From Burkholderia sp. SRS-46 (GTDB lineage Bacteria > Pseudomonadota > Gammaproteobacteria > Burkholderiales > Burkholderiaceae), in the NCBI RefSeq assembly GCF_004343775.1, contig NZ_PTXL01000008.1:186001-250000 (forward strand): 64,000 bases of DNA, written 5' to 3'. The notes under the pieces were generated by a model. It was not told where the DNA came from and made no database searches. It worked only from the letters and a program-made list of their open reading frames with translations. This document shows positions 45,476 through 54,201 of this stretch, piece by piece (position 1 is the stretch's first letter; the number at the start of each line of letters is the position of its first letter). Made by a program: the position numbers and the translations under genes.

Positions 45476-45490
45476 CGACCTTGCCAGCCC

Positions 45491-45524
45491 GAACCGCGCG
45501 GCGCCCCGCTGCGCCGCGCGGTTC
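45491..45524 (+). terminator. 14-bp perfect inverted repeat after prmB
   Basis: GAACCGCGCGGCGC and its exact reverse complement flank a six-base loop. There is no U-run after it, so it is a hairpin that may stop or stabilise prmB mRNA rather than a proven terminator. Confidence 0.5.
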
Positions 45525-45583
45525 GGTAAGATGCGCGTAAGCGGCCGCCGCGCCGCGCGACCTCAGGAGTCCGTCACGCGCCC

Positions 45584-47023
45584 ATGACCCTCGACTGGCT
45601 ACACCTTGGCACGCTCATCCTTGCCATCCACGTGCTCGGCATCGTTGCGGCAGGCCATGCCATCCTGAACACACGCACGTCGCAAGGCGCGATCGCGTGG
45701 GCGGTGTCGCTCGCCGCGATGCCCTACCTGACGCTGATCCCGTATCTGTTCCTCGGGCGCAGCAAGTTCTCCGGTTACGTCGACGCACGGCGCCACGAGG
45801 CCGCGGCGTTGCGCACGCATACGCACCCCGTGCCGTGGCACGACAGCGATTCGACCGAGGGCCCGCCCGCGGACGCGCTCGGACGCTCCGCGGTACGCGC
45901 GCTCACCCGGCTCGGCGGCATGCCGTTCCTCGCCGGCAACGCGGTGCGCACGCTCGTCAACGGCGAGGCGACGTTCGCGGCGATCCTGTCGGCGATCGAC
46001 GCGGCGCGCGACTACGTGATCGTCCAGTTCTTCATCATCCGCGACGACGCGCTCGGCCAGATGCTGCGCGACACGCTGATCGCGCGCGCGGCCGCGGGCG
46101 TGCGCTGCTACGTGCTGTACGACAGCATCGGCAGCTTCGACCTGCCGCACAGCTTCGTCGACGACCTGCGCGCCGGCGGCGTCGAAGTCCATCCGTTCGC
46201 GACCAAGCGCCAGTTCGTGAACCGCTTCCAGCTCAATTTCCGCAACCACCGCAAGATCGTCGTGGTCGACGGCCATCGCGCGTTCGTCGGCGGCCACAAC
46301 GTCGGCGTCGAATATCTCGGCGCGAAGCCGCGGCTGTCGCCATGGCGCGACACGCACATCGAGGTGTGCGGCCCCGCCGTCGCGAACATCCAGTACGTGT
46401 TCGCGGAAGACTGGCACTGGGCGACGCAGAAGCTGCCACCGTTCGCGCCGCCGCCCGCCGCGCTGCCCGACGCCGACATGCACTGCCTCGCGGTGCCGAT
46501 GGGCCCGGCCGACCAGCAGGAAACCGGTTCGCTGTTCTTCGTCGAGACGATCAATGCGGCACGCGAGCGAGTCTGGATCACCACGCCGTATCTCGTGCCC
46601 GACGAAGCCGTGATCGCCGCGCTCAAGCTCGCGGTGATGCGCGGGGTCGACGTGCGCATCCTGATCCCGAGCCGGCGCGACCACTACGTCGTGTTCGAGG
46701 CGTCGAAGCTCTATGCGCGCGACCTGGCCGACGCCGGCGTCAAGGTGTTCCGCTACCGGCCGGGCTTCCTGCACCAGAAGGTGGTGCTGATCGACCGCAG
46801 CGCCGCCGCGATCGGCAGCGCGAATCTCGACAACCGCTCGTTCCGCCTCAACTTCGAGATCATGGTGCTGACCGTCGACCGGGCATTCGCCGACGAAGTC
46901 GAGGCGATGCTCACGGACGATTTCGCGCTGGCATACCAGGTCGATGCAGGCGAATACCGCCGCTCGCCGGCGTGGCGGCGGGTCGCGATGCACATCGCGC
47001 GGCTGTTCGCGCCGATTCTCTAG
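45584..47023 (+). CDS. cls: Cardiolipin synthase (phospholipase D family)
   Basis: The 479-aa membrane enzyme makes cardiolipin from two phosphatidylglycerols (ClsA type). Two N-terminal membrane helices lead (TLILAIHVLGIVAAGHAIL and AIAWAVSLAAMPYLTLIPYL). Two HKD motifs follow: NHRKIVVVDGHRAFVGGHN (first) and LHQKVVLIDRSAAAIGSANL (second). The family hallmark NLDNRSFRLNFE is present. It stands alone, with its own AGGAG ribosome site. Confidence 0.92.
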   Translation: MTLDWLHLGTLILAIHVLGIVAAGHAILNTRTSQGAIAWAVSLAAMPYLTLIPYLFLGRSKFSGYVDARRHEAAALRTHTHPVPWHDSDSTEGPPADALGRSAVRALTRLGGMPFLAGNAVRTLVNGEATFAAILSAIDAARDYVIVQFFIIRDDALGQMLRDTLIARAAAGVRCYVLYDSIGSFDLPHSFVDDLRAGGVEVHPFATKRQFVNRFQLNFRNHRKIVVVDGHRAFVGGHNVGVEYLGAKPRLSPWRDTHIEVCGPAVANIQYVFAEDWHWATQKLPPFAPPPAALPDADMHCLAVPMGPADQQETGSLFFVETINAARERVWITTPYLVPDEAVIAALKLAVMRGVDVRILIPSRRDHYVVFEASKLYARDLADAGVKVFRYRPGFLHQKVVLIDRSAAAIGSANLDNRSFRLNFEIMVLTVDRAFADEVEAMLTDDFALAYQVDAGEYRRSPAWRRVAMHIARLFAPIL

Positions 47024-47038
47024 ACGGCCGCGACGTCA

Positions 47039-47056
47039 CCGGCGCGCACGCGCCGG
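47039..47056. terminator. GC palindrome between cls and glutathione peroxidase
   Basis: CCGGCGCG-CA-CGCGCCGG is a perfect palindrome between the two convergent stops, without a T-run. It may act as a weak terminator for both. Confidence 0.35.
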
Positions 47057-47067
47057 CGCACCCCGCG

Positions 47068-47547
47068 TCACAGCAGCTTTTCGATGTCGGCGGCAATTTC
47101 GTCGGGCTTGGTCGACGGCGCGTAGCGCTTGACGATCCGGCCGTCGCGCGCGACCAGAAACTTCGTGAAGTTCCACTTGATCGCCTTGAGCCCGAGGATG
47201 CCCGGCGCTTCGTCGGTCAGGTAGCGGTACAGCGGATGCGCGCCATCGCCCTTCACGTCGATCTTCGCGAACATCGGGAACGTGACGCCGTAGTTGCGCT
47301 CGCAGAACGTGCCGATCTGCGCGGCGTCGCCCGGCTCCTGCTTGCCGAACTGGTTGCACGGGAACCCGAGCACGAAGAAATCGCGCGCCGCGTATTGCTC
47401 GTAAAGCTTCTGCAGGCCCGCGTACTGCGGCGTGAAGCCGCACTCGCTCGCGGTATTGACGATCAGCAGCACCTTGCCGCGATACGCGTCGAGCGACGCC
47501 GGCGCGCCGGCGAGCGTCTCCGCGCTGAATGAATACAGTGTGGACAT
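47068..47547 (-). CDS. Glutathione peroxidase (Cys type)
   Basis: The 159-aa thioredoxin-fold peroxidase begins MSTLYSFSAETLAGAPASLD. The peroxidatic Cys is in LIVNTASECGFTPQYAGLQ, where animal enzymes have selenocysteine. The second conserved block is LGFPCNQFGKQEPGDA and the third IKWNFTKFLVARDG, with catalytic Trp-Asn. It reduces H2O2 or lipid hydroperoxides using glutathione or thioredoxin. Divergent from the ABC-F gene. Confidence 0.92.
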   Translation of the reverse strand: MSTLYSFSAETLAGAPASLDAYRGKVLLIVNTASECGFTPQYAGLQKLYEQYAARDFFVLGFPCNQFGKQEPGDAAQIGTFCERNYGVTFPMFAKIDVKGDGAHPLYRYLTDEAPGILGLKAIKWNFTKFLVARDGRIVKRYAPSTKPDEIAADIEKLL

Positions 47548-47681
47548 CGTGCCCCCTCTTTCGAAATCGGATCGACCCGGAGTATAGGGCCTGCATGCGC
47601 CAATACGGCATCTGCCGGACGGCCAATGCCCCGTGTGCGGCGCGCAGTCTAGAATAGCGGTTTTGGCCAGTCATTTCCGCC

Positions 47682-49613
47682 GTGATCCGTTTCAATCAGT
47701 TCAGCCTAGCGCGCGGCACCAAGCCGCTGTTCGACGCGGCCTCGTTCGTGCTCAATCCTGGCGAGAAAGCCGGCCTGATCGGCGCCAACGGCGCCGGCAA
47801 GTCGACGCTGTTCGCGGTCCTGCGCGGCGAGCTGCACGCCGACGCCGGCGATTTCTCGATGCCGCCGTCGTGGCGGATCGCCCATGTGTCGCAGGAAACC
47901 CCGGCCGTCGACCGGACGGCGCTCGACTACACGCTCGACGGCGACGCCTCGCTGCGCGAGATCGAGGCGCGCATCGCCGCCGCGTCCGCCGCGCATGACG
48001 GCTCGGCCGAAGCGGACGCGCACGCGGCATTCGCCGACGCCGACGGCTACACCGCGCCGGCGCGCGCCGAGGCGCTGCTGCTCGGCCTCGGCTTCACGCT
48101 CGCGCAGACCCGCGAGTCGGTCGCGAGCTTCTCGGGCGGCTGGCGCATGCGCCTGAACCTCGCGCAGGCGCTGATGTGCCGCTCCGATCTCCTCCTGCTC
48201 GACGAACCGACCAACCACCTCGACCTCGACGCGATCGTCTGGCTCGAAGACTGGCTGCACCGCTATCCCGGCACGCTCGTCGTGATCTCGCACGACCGCG
48301 AATTCCTCGATTCGATCTGCAACGTCACGCTGCATCTGGAAAACCGCCAGGTGAAGCGCTACGGCGGCAACTACTCGCAGTTCGAAGTGCTGCGCGCGCA
48401 GCAACTGGCGCTGCAGCAAAGCGCATACGAAAAGCAGCAGAAGACGATCGAGCACCTGCAGAGCTTCGTCGACCGCTTCAAGGCCAAGGCCACCAAGGCC
48501 AAGCAGGCGCAAAGCCGGATGAAGGCGCTCGAGAAGATGGAGCTGATCGCGCCGGCGCACATCGCGTCGCCGTTCACGTTCGAATTCCGCACGCCGGACG
48601 CGGCACCCAACCCGATGATGGTGATGGAAGACGTCCGCTGCGGCTATCGTGCCGACGGCGGCGGCGAGATCCCGATCGTCGAGCGCGTGTCGCTGTCGAT
48701 CCAGAACGGCCAGCGCATCGGCCTGCTCGGCGCGAACGGCCAGGGCAAGTCGACGCTGATCAAGACGCTCGCGGCGACGCTCGAGCCGCTGTCCGGGCAC
48801 GTACGCGAAGGCAAGGGCCTGACGATCGGCTATTTCGCGCAGCACCAGCTGGAAACGCTGCGCGAGGACGATTCGCCGCTCGCCCACCTCGCGCGGCTCG
48901 CGCCCGACACCCGCGAGCAGGAACTGCGCGACTTCCTCGGCGGCTTCAATTTCTCGGGCGACATGGCGACGAGCCCGGTCGGCCCGTTCTCGGGCGGCGA
49001 GAAGGCGCGCCTCGCGCTCGCGCTGATCATCTGGCAGAAGCCGAACCTGCTGCTGCTCGACGAACCGACCAACCACCTCGACCTCGAGACCCGCCACGCG
49101 CTGACGATGGCGCTCGCGCAATTCGAGGGCACGCTGATCCTGGTATCGCACGATCGGCACCTGCTGCGCGCGACGACCGACCAGTTCATGCTCGTCGCGA
49201 AGCATCGGCTGCAGCCGTTCGACGGCGATCTCGACGACTACCGCGACTGGCTGCTGCAGCACGCGGCCGAACAGCGCGCCGCCGCGAAGGCCGACAGCGC
49301 GGCCGCGCAGGACAGCGGCCCGGTCGTCAACCGCAAGGATCAGAAACGCCAGGAAGCCGAGACCCGCCAGCGGCTGTCGCATCTGAAAAAGCCGCTGCAG
49401 ACGCGCATCACGAAGCTGGAAAAGGAAATGGACACGCTGCACGCGGAGAAGGCCCGCCTCGACGCATTCGTCGCCGATCCGGCCAGCTACGAGGCCGCGC
49501 GCAAGGTGGAACTCACCGACGCGATCCGCAAGCTGGGCGACGTCAACGCTCGACTCGAAACCATCGAGGCGGATTGGCTCGCGGCGCAGGAAGAACTCGA
49601 GCAGATCGGCTGA
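47682..49613 (+). CDS. ABC-F family ATPase (Uup/YheS-type)
   Basis: The 643-aa soluble protein has two ABC domains and no membrane segments. Walker A sites: GLIGANGAGKSTLFAVL and GLLGANGQGKSTLIKTL. Signatures: SFSGGWRMRLNLAQALM and FSGGEKARLALALI. Walker B in each: LLLDEPTNHLDLDAIVWLED and LLLDEPTNHLDLETRHAL. A P-site/linker helix rich in Lys/Gln (residues about 245-290) and a C-terminal charged coiled coil (RQRLSHLKKPLQTRITKLE) point to the YheS branch. ABC-F proteins act on ribosomes. The start shown is GTG (MIRFNQFSLARGTKPLFDA). Confidence 0.93.
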   Translation: MIRFNQFSLARGTKPLFDAASFVLNPGEKAGLIGANGAGKSTLFAVLRGELHADAGDFSMPPSWRIAHVSQETPAVDRTALDYTLDGDASLREIEARIAAASAAHDGSAEADAHAAFADADGYTAPARAEALLLGLGFTLAQTRESVASFSGGWRMRLNLAQALMCRSDLLLLDEPTNHLDLDAIVWLEDWLHRYPGTLVVISHDREFLDSICNVTLHLENRQVKRYGGNYSQFEVLRAQQLALQQSAYEKQQKTIEHLQSFVDRFKAKATKAKQAQSRMKALEKMELIAPAHIASPFTFEFRTPDAAPNPMMVMEDVRCGYRADGGGEIPIVERVSLSIQNGQRIGLLGANGQGKSTLIKTLAATLEPLSGHVREGKGLTIGYFAQHQLETLREDDSPLAHLARLAPDTREQELRDFLGGFNFSGDMATSPVGPFSGGEKARLALALIIWQKPNLLLLDEPTNHLDLETRHALTMALAQFEGTLILVSHDRHLLRATTDQFMLVAKHRLQPFDGDLDDYRDWLLQHAAEQRAAAKADSAAAQDSGPVVNRKDQKRQEAETRQRLSHLKKPLQTRITKLEKEMDTLHAEKARLDAFVADPASYEAARKVELTDAIRKLGDVNARLETIEADWLAAQEELEQIG

Positions 49614-49674
49614 ACGCCGCGCATGGCGGCCCGCATCGCGCAGCGCCAAGGCTTCGCGGGCGGCACTTGCGACA

Positions 49675-49698
49675 AGGCCGGGCGCGACGGCCCGGCCT
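49675..49698 (+). terminator. Hairpin after the ABC-F gene
   Basis: AGGCCGGG and CCCGGCCT pair around an eight-base loop (49675-49698). It lies between the converging ABC-F gene and small hypothetical gene; no U-run. Confidence 0.35.
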
Positions 49699-49747
49699 GT
49701 ATGCGTCGTCGGCCGCGCGCGGCCCGGCGGCCCGGCGGTTCGACAAC

Positions 49748-50014
49748 TCAGCGCCGCGGCAGCGTGTCCCGCGGCATCTGCTCGTCGTCGCCCATCAGGT
49801 GCCGGCGCCCCTGCGTCGGCCGGCGCATCGCCGCGACGACTTCCGCCTCCGTCACGTCCTCCGCGACGACCCGGCGCGCGAGGCGCCCTTCGTCGTCGAT
49901 CCATTCGACGATCCGGCACCCGCCGCCCCACGGCTGGCGGATCGGCTCCGACACGCGGCAGCCGCGCACGTTGTAAAGGCGTCCGCCCGGTGCCTGCCCA
50001 TATGGTTTGAACAT
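49748..50014 (-). CDS. Small hypothetical protein (possibly DUF2866)
   Basis: The 88-aa protein begins MFKPYGQAPGGRLYNVRGCR, then VSEPIRQPWGGGCRIVEWID, and ends in an Arg-rich tail. AAGGGA lies four bases before the ATG at 50014, so this start is preferred to the one five codons upstream. The mixture of Gly/Trp/Arg and the EWIDDEGRLARRVVAEDVTE block recalls a short Burkholderia-restricted family, from memory DUF2866; this was not checked. Function unknown. It follows radA on the same strand. Confidence 0.65.
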   Translation of the reverse strand: MFKPYGQAPGGRLYNVRGCRVSEPIRQPWGGGCRIVEWIDDEGRLARRVVAEDVTEAEVVAAMRRPTQGRRHLMGDDEQMPRDTLPRR

Positions 50015-50124
50015 AGGTCCCTTTCGCATTGCGCGGTTCGACAGTCCGCCAAAGGATAGGGAAAAGCAATGTCCCCCGGGTTACACAACCCTACAGATTA
50101 TTTACATCGGATTACGTGACAGAT

Positions 50125-50147
50125 CGCCGGAGGCGTCGCCTCCGGCG
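50125..50147 (-). terminator. Hairpin after radA
   Basis: CGCCGGAGGC, loop GTC, GCCTCCGGCG: a 10-bp perfect stem 11 bases after the radA stop. No U-run follows on the minus strand, so termination is likely but not certain. Confidence 0.55.
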
Positions 50148-50158
50148 TATGGGGATGC

Positions 50159-51535
50159 TCACTCGAGCCCGCGGACGCGGTCGATTGCCTGTTCGATCCG
50201 ATCGACCGCCATCACCTCGAGCCCGTCGATCGGCTGCTTCGGCGCATTCGCCTTCGGGATCAGCGCGAGCGTGAAGCCGAGCTTCGCGGCCTCGCGCAGA
50301 CGCTCCTGCCCGCGCGGGCACGGCCGGATCTCGCCGGCCAGGCCCACTTCGCCGAACACGATCAGGCCCTTCGGCAGCGGCTTGTTGCGCATCGACGAAT
50401 GGATCGCAAGCAGCACCGCGAGATCGGCGGCCGGCTCGGTGATCTTCACGCCGCCCACCGCATTGAGAAACACGTCCTGGTCGAAGCACGCGATTCCCGC
50501 GTGGCGGTGCAGCACCGCGAGCAGCATCGCGAGCCGGTTCTGCTCGAGGCCGACCGCGAGACGGCGCGGGTTCGGCACGTGCGCGGTGTCGACGAGCGCC
50601 TGGATCTCGACGAGCAGCGGTCGCGTGCCCTCCTGCGTGACGAGCACGCACGAGCCGGGCACGACCTGCTCATGCTGCGACAGGAACAGCGCGGACGGAT
50701 TGGCGACGCCGCGCAGCCCGCGCTCGGTCATCGCGAACACGCCGAGCTCGTTGACCGCGCCGAAACGGTTCTTGAACGCACGCACGAGGCGGAACGACGA
50801 ATGCGTGTCGCCTTCGAAGTACAGCACCGTGTCGACGATGTGCTCGAGCACGCGCGGGCCGGCCAGGTTGCCCTCCTTCGTCACGTGCCCGACCATGATG
50901 ATCGCGGTGCCGGACTGCTTCGCGATGCGCGTGAGCTGCGCCGCGCACTCGCGCACCTGCGCGACCGAGCCCGGCGCCGACGTGAGCGCCTCCGAATAGA
51001 CGGTCTGGATCGAGTCGACGACCGCAACGTCCGGCCGCTCCGCGTCGATCGCCGCCTGGATCTTCTCGAGCTGGATCTCCGCGAGCAGCTTCAGCTCGGC
51101 CGAGGGCGCGCCGCCGTCGAGCAGCGACAGCCGTTGCGCGCGCAACGCGATCTGCGCGGCGGATTCCTCGCCACTGATATAGAGCGTGCGGCGCTCGCTC
51201 GCGATTCCCGCGAGCGACTGCAGCAGCAGCGTCGACTTGCCGATGCCCGGATCGCCGCCGATCAGCACCACGCCGCCCGCAACCAGGCCGCCGCCAAGCA
51301 CGCGGTCGAATTCGCCGATACCGGTCGAGAAGCGCGGCACGTCGGCCGCCTCGATGTCGACGAGGCGCTGCACCGGCGCGCGTTTCGCAAGCGACTGGAA
51401 GCGGTGCGCCGACGGCGATTCGGCGACCGATTCGACGAGCGTGTTCCAGGCCTGGCACGACGGGCACTGCCCTTGCCACTTCGGCGTCTGGCCGCCGCAC
51501 TCGCTGCAGACGTAGAGGGTTTTCTGTTTGGCCAC
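50159..51535 (-). CDS. radA: DNA repair protein RadA
   Basis: The 458-aa protein starts at GTG 51535 (MAKQKTLYVCSECGGQTPKW). Order: four-Cys zinc finger (CSECGG, CPSCQAW), RecA-like ATPase with Walker A GGDPGIGKSTLLLQSLAGI, RadA-specific KNRFG motif (VRAFKNRFGAVNELGVF) and a C-terminal Lon-like domain (SSMRNKPLPKGLIVFGEVGL). It drives branch migration in recombination. The GTG start agrees with the family N-terminus; upstream codons are basic and unconserved. It starts 11 bases after alr. Confidence 0.96.
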   Translation of the reverse strand: MAKQKTLYVCSECGGQTPKWQGQCPSCQAWNTLVESVAESPSAHRFQSLAKRAPVQRLVDIEAADVPRFSTGIGEFDRVLGGGLVAGGVVLIGGDPGIGKSTLLLQSLAGIASERRTLYISGEESAAQIALRAQRLSLLDGGAPSAELKLLAEIQLEKIQAAIDAERPDVAVVDSIQTVYSEALTSAPGSVAQVRECAAQLTRIAKQSGTAIIMVGHVTKEGNLAGPRVLEHIVDTVLYFEGDTHSSFRLVRAFKNRFGAVNELGVFAMTERGLRGVANPSALFLSQHEQVVPGSCVLVTQEGTRPLLVEIQALVDTAHVPNPRRLAVGLEQNRLAMLLAVLHRHAGIACFDQDVFLNAVGGVKITEPAADLAVLLAIHSSMRNKPLPKGLIVFGEVGLAGEIRPCPRGQERLREAAKLGFTLALIPKANAPKQPIDGLEVMAVDRIEQAIDRVRGLE

Positions 51536-51546
51536 GCGGTGCGCCC

Positions 51547-52617
51547 TTATTCCGCGCGCACCGGTACGCGGGCGGCCACCGCGCACATCAGTTCATAGCC
51601 GATCGTCCCGCAATGCCGCGCCACGTCGTCGATCGGCAGCTCGTTACCCCACAGTTCGACACGCGTGCCGACGCCGGCCTGCGGGCACGGCGTCAGGTCG
51701 ACGGTGATCATGTCCATCGATACGCGGCCGACGATCCGCGTGCGGATGCCGTCGACGATCACCGGCGTGCCCTCGGGCGCGACCCGCGAATAGCCGTCCG
51801 CGTAGCCGCACGCGACGACGCCGATCCGCATCTGCGCCTGCGCCGAAAACGTCGAGCCATAACCGATCGACTGCCCTTTCGCGATCGTCTGCACCGCGAT
51901 CAGCTCGGATGCGAGCGTCATCGCCGGCTTCAGGCCCGTATCGGCGATGTCGGCGGAGCGCCCGGACGGCGACGCGCCGTACAGCACGATCCCCGGGCGC
52001 ACCCAGTCGAAATGGGTTTGCGGATGCCAGAGCACCGCCGCCGAATTCGCGAGGCTGCGCGCGCCGGCAATGCTGTGCGCGCCGCGCTCGAACGCGGCCA
52101 ACTGCTCGGCGACGCCGCGCTCGCTGTCCGCGTCCGAAAAATGGGTCATCAACGTGATCTGGCCGATGCCGTGGCAGGCGCGCGCCCGTTCCCACGCGGC
52201 GCGATACTTTTCGGGCGAGTAGCCGAGACGATTCATCCCGCTGTTCATCTTCAGCTGCACGTTGACGGGCTTCGACAGCCGTGCCGTTTCCAGCATCCGC
52301 ATCTGCTCGTCGTTGTGGACCGTCGTGGTCAGGCTGTAGCGGTCGATCACGTCGATGTCGGTCGAGCGGAAGAATCCTTCCAGCAGCAGGATCGGGCCGG
52401 CCCAGCCGAGCTCGCGCAGCTTGACGGCCTCGTCGAGGTCGAGCAGCCCGAAGCCGTCGGTGCCGCGCAGGCCGGGAAACGCGCGCGCGAGGCCGTGACC
52501 ATAGGCGTTCGCCTTGACGACGGCCCAGACCTTGGACTGGCCGGCGTAGCGGCGGACGACGGAAAGATTGTTCGCGAGAGCGGCGGTATGGATGGTGGCG
52601 GAGATCGGGCGCGGCAT
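51547..52617 (-). CDS. alr: Alanine racemase
   Basis: The 356-aa PLP enzyme makes D-alanine for peptidoglycan. The PLP Lys is in VWAVVKANAYGHGLARAFPG, the catalytic Tyr region is QSIGYGSTFSAQAQMRIGVV, and VGRVSMDMITVDLTPCP is present. MPRPISATIHTAALANNLSV is the usual short-type N-terminus. It is the first gene of an alr-radA unit, a pairing also seen in other beta-proteobacteria. Confidence 0.95.
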   Translation of the reverse strand: MPRPISATIHTAALANNLSVVRRYAGQSKVWAVVKANAYGHGLARAFPGLRGTDGFGLLDLDEAVKLRELGWAGPILLLEGFFRSTDIDVIDRYSLTTTVHNDEQMRMLETARLSKPVNVQLKMNSGMNRLGYSPEKYRAAWERARACHGIGQITLMTHFSDADSERGVAEQLAAFERGAHSIAGARSLANSAAVLWHPQTHFDWVRPGIVLYGASPSGRSADIADTGLKPAMTLASELIAVQTIAKGQSIGYGSTFSAQAQMRIGVVACGYADGYSRVAPEGTPVIVDGIRTRIVGRVSMDMITVDLTPCPQAGVGTRVELWGNELPIDDVARHCGTIGYELMCAVAARVPVRAE

Positions 52618-52835
52618 GGGAAATTTACGTAAAGACGCTTGCGAATCAGCAGCTTACCGTGCCTTTTGAGCACTGAAGCCGACAACTTGCGGAACGATCG
52701 GGGAATCTTGCTAGTCCGAATCGCTGTATTTTCGTGTTATAAAGCCGTGCGCACAACCCATTTCGAACGGAATAAGCCGATCGCATACCTGGCGGCCTAC
52801 GCGGCCGGGCCGCAGCGACGAACGCATCGCATCAG

Positions 52836-54143
52836 ATGAAAAAAGGTTTTTACACCATCATGGCCGCGCAGTTTTTCTCGTCGCTGGCCGACAATGCGCT
52901 CCTCATCGCCGCCATCGCCCTGCTGAAAGACCTTCACGCCCCGAACTGGATGACACCGCTGCTCAAGCTGTTCTTCGTGTTGTCCTATGTCGTGCTTGCT
53001 GCGTTTGTCGGGGCCTTCGCGGATTCTCGCCCGAAGGGGCGCGTGATGTTCATCACCAATTCGATCAAGGTCGTTGGCTGCCTGATCATGCTGTTCGGCG
53101 CCCATCCATTGATCGCGTACGGCATCGTCGGCTTCGGCGCCGCGGCCTACTCGCCCGCCAAGTACGGCATTCTCACCGAGCTCCTGCCGGCCGACCGGCT
53201 CGTCGCCGCGAACGGCTGGATCGAAGGTACGACCGTCAGCTCGATCATCCTCGGCACCGTGCTCGGCGGCGCGCTGATCAGCCCGCACATCGCCTCGCAC
53301 GTGATCGCGCATACACCGTCGTGGATCAGCACGCCGGCCGAATCCGCGATGGCGGTCATCATGGCGATCTATATCGTCGCCGCGCTGTTCAACTTGCGCA
53401 TTCCCGATACCGGCGCACGCTACCCGCGTCAGCAGCACGGCCCGATCAGGCTCGTCACCGACTTCGCCGACTGCTTCATGGCGCTCTGGCGCGACAAGCT
53501 CGGCCAGATTTCGCTGGCGGTCACGACGCTGTTCTGGGGCGCCGGCGCGACGCTGCAGTTCATCGTGCTGAAATGGGCCGAGGTATCGCTCGGCATGACG
53601 CTGTCCGAAGGCGCGCTGCTGCAGGCGGTCGTCGCGGTCGGCGTCGCGGCCGGCGCGATCGCCGCCGCCGGCCGGATCCCGCTGAAGAAGTCGCTGACGG
53701 TGCTGCCCGTCGGCGTCATCATGGGCATCGCGGTGATGCTGATGGCGTTCTACACGCGCGACATGTTCCCGGCGGACTGGGTGGTCCAGCTCGGCCACAT
53801 CCGCATGCCGATCTACCTGATCATCGCGTACATCTTCCTGATGTGCGTCGGCGCGCTGTCCGGCTACTTTGTCGTGCCGATGAACGCGCTGCTGCAGCAC
53901 CGCGGCCACGTGCTGCTGTCGGCCGGCCACTCGATCGCGGTGCAGAACTTCAACGAGAACCTGTCGGTGCTCGTGATGCTGTGCCTGTACGCGGTGCTCG
54001 TGTGGCTCGACGTGCCGGTCGGCGTCGTGATCGTGCTGTTCGGCACCTTCGTGTGCCTGACGATGTGGCTCGTGATGCGCCGCCACCAGGCGAACCAGCG
54101 CCAGTTCGATTCGGTCGCGCTGATCGGCGAATCGAAGCACTGA
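52836..54143 (+). CDS. lplT: Lysophospholipid transporter LplT
   Basis: The 435-aa major facilitator flips lysophospholipids into the inner leaflet for reacylation. It has about 12 hydrophobic helices from MKKGFYTIMAAQFFSSLADN on. Family blocks: PNWMTPLLKLFFVLSYVVLA, FADSRPKGRVMFITNSIKV, AAYSPAKYGILTELLPADRL and NGWIEGTTVSSIILGTVLGG. In E. coli lplT is followed by the acyltransferase gene aas; here no acyltransferase is nearby. It is divergent from alr across a 218-base spacer. Confidence 0.92.
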   Translation: MKKGFYTIMAAQFFSSLADNALLIAAIALLKDLHAPNWMTPLLKLFFVLSYVVLAAFVGAFADSRPKGRVMFITNSIKVVGCLIMLFGAHPLIAYGIVGFGAAAYSPAKYGILTELLPADRLVAANGWIEGTTVSSIILGTVLGGALISPHIASHVIAHTPSWISTPAESAMAVIMAIYIVAALFNLRIPDTGARYPRQQHGPIRLVTDFADCFMALWRDKLGQISLAVTTLFWGAGATLQFIVLKWAEVSLGMTLSEGALLQAVVAVGVAAGAIAAAGRIPLKKSLTVLPVGVIMGIAVMLMAFYTRDMFPADWVVQLGHIRMPIYLIIAYIFLMCVGALSGYFVVPMNALLQHRGHVLLSAGHSIAVQNFNENLSVLVMLCLYAVLVWLDVPVGVVIVLFGTFVCLTMWLVMRRHQANQRQFDSVALIGESKH

Positions 54144-54170
54144 CGCTACACTTCCCGTTTCCGCATGCCC

Positions 54171-54192
54171 GCGCCGGTTCCCGAACCGGCGC
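54171..54192 (+). terminator. Hairpin between lplT and thiD
   Basis: GCGCCGGTT and AACCGGCGC form a nine-base stem with a four-base loop, 28 bases after lplT, with CCTTGCC after it. It ends ten bases before the thiD ATG and may instead affect thiD translation. Confidence 0.4.
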
Positions 54193-54201
54193 CTTGCCAT
54201 C

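Noticed and set aside
52618..52835. A promoter for lplT with -10 TATAAA near 52738
   Set aside because: No -35 at 16-18 bases; the nearest TTG hexamer gives a 24-base spacer.
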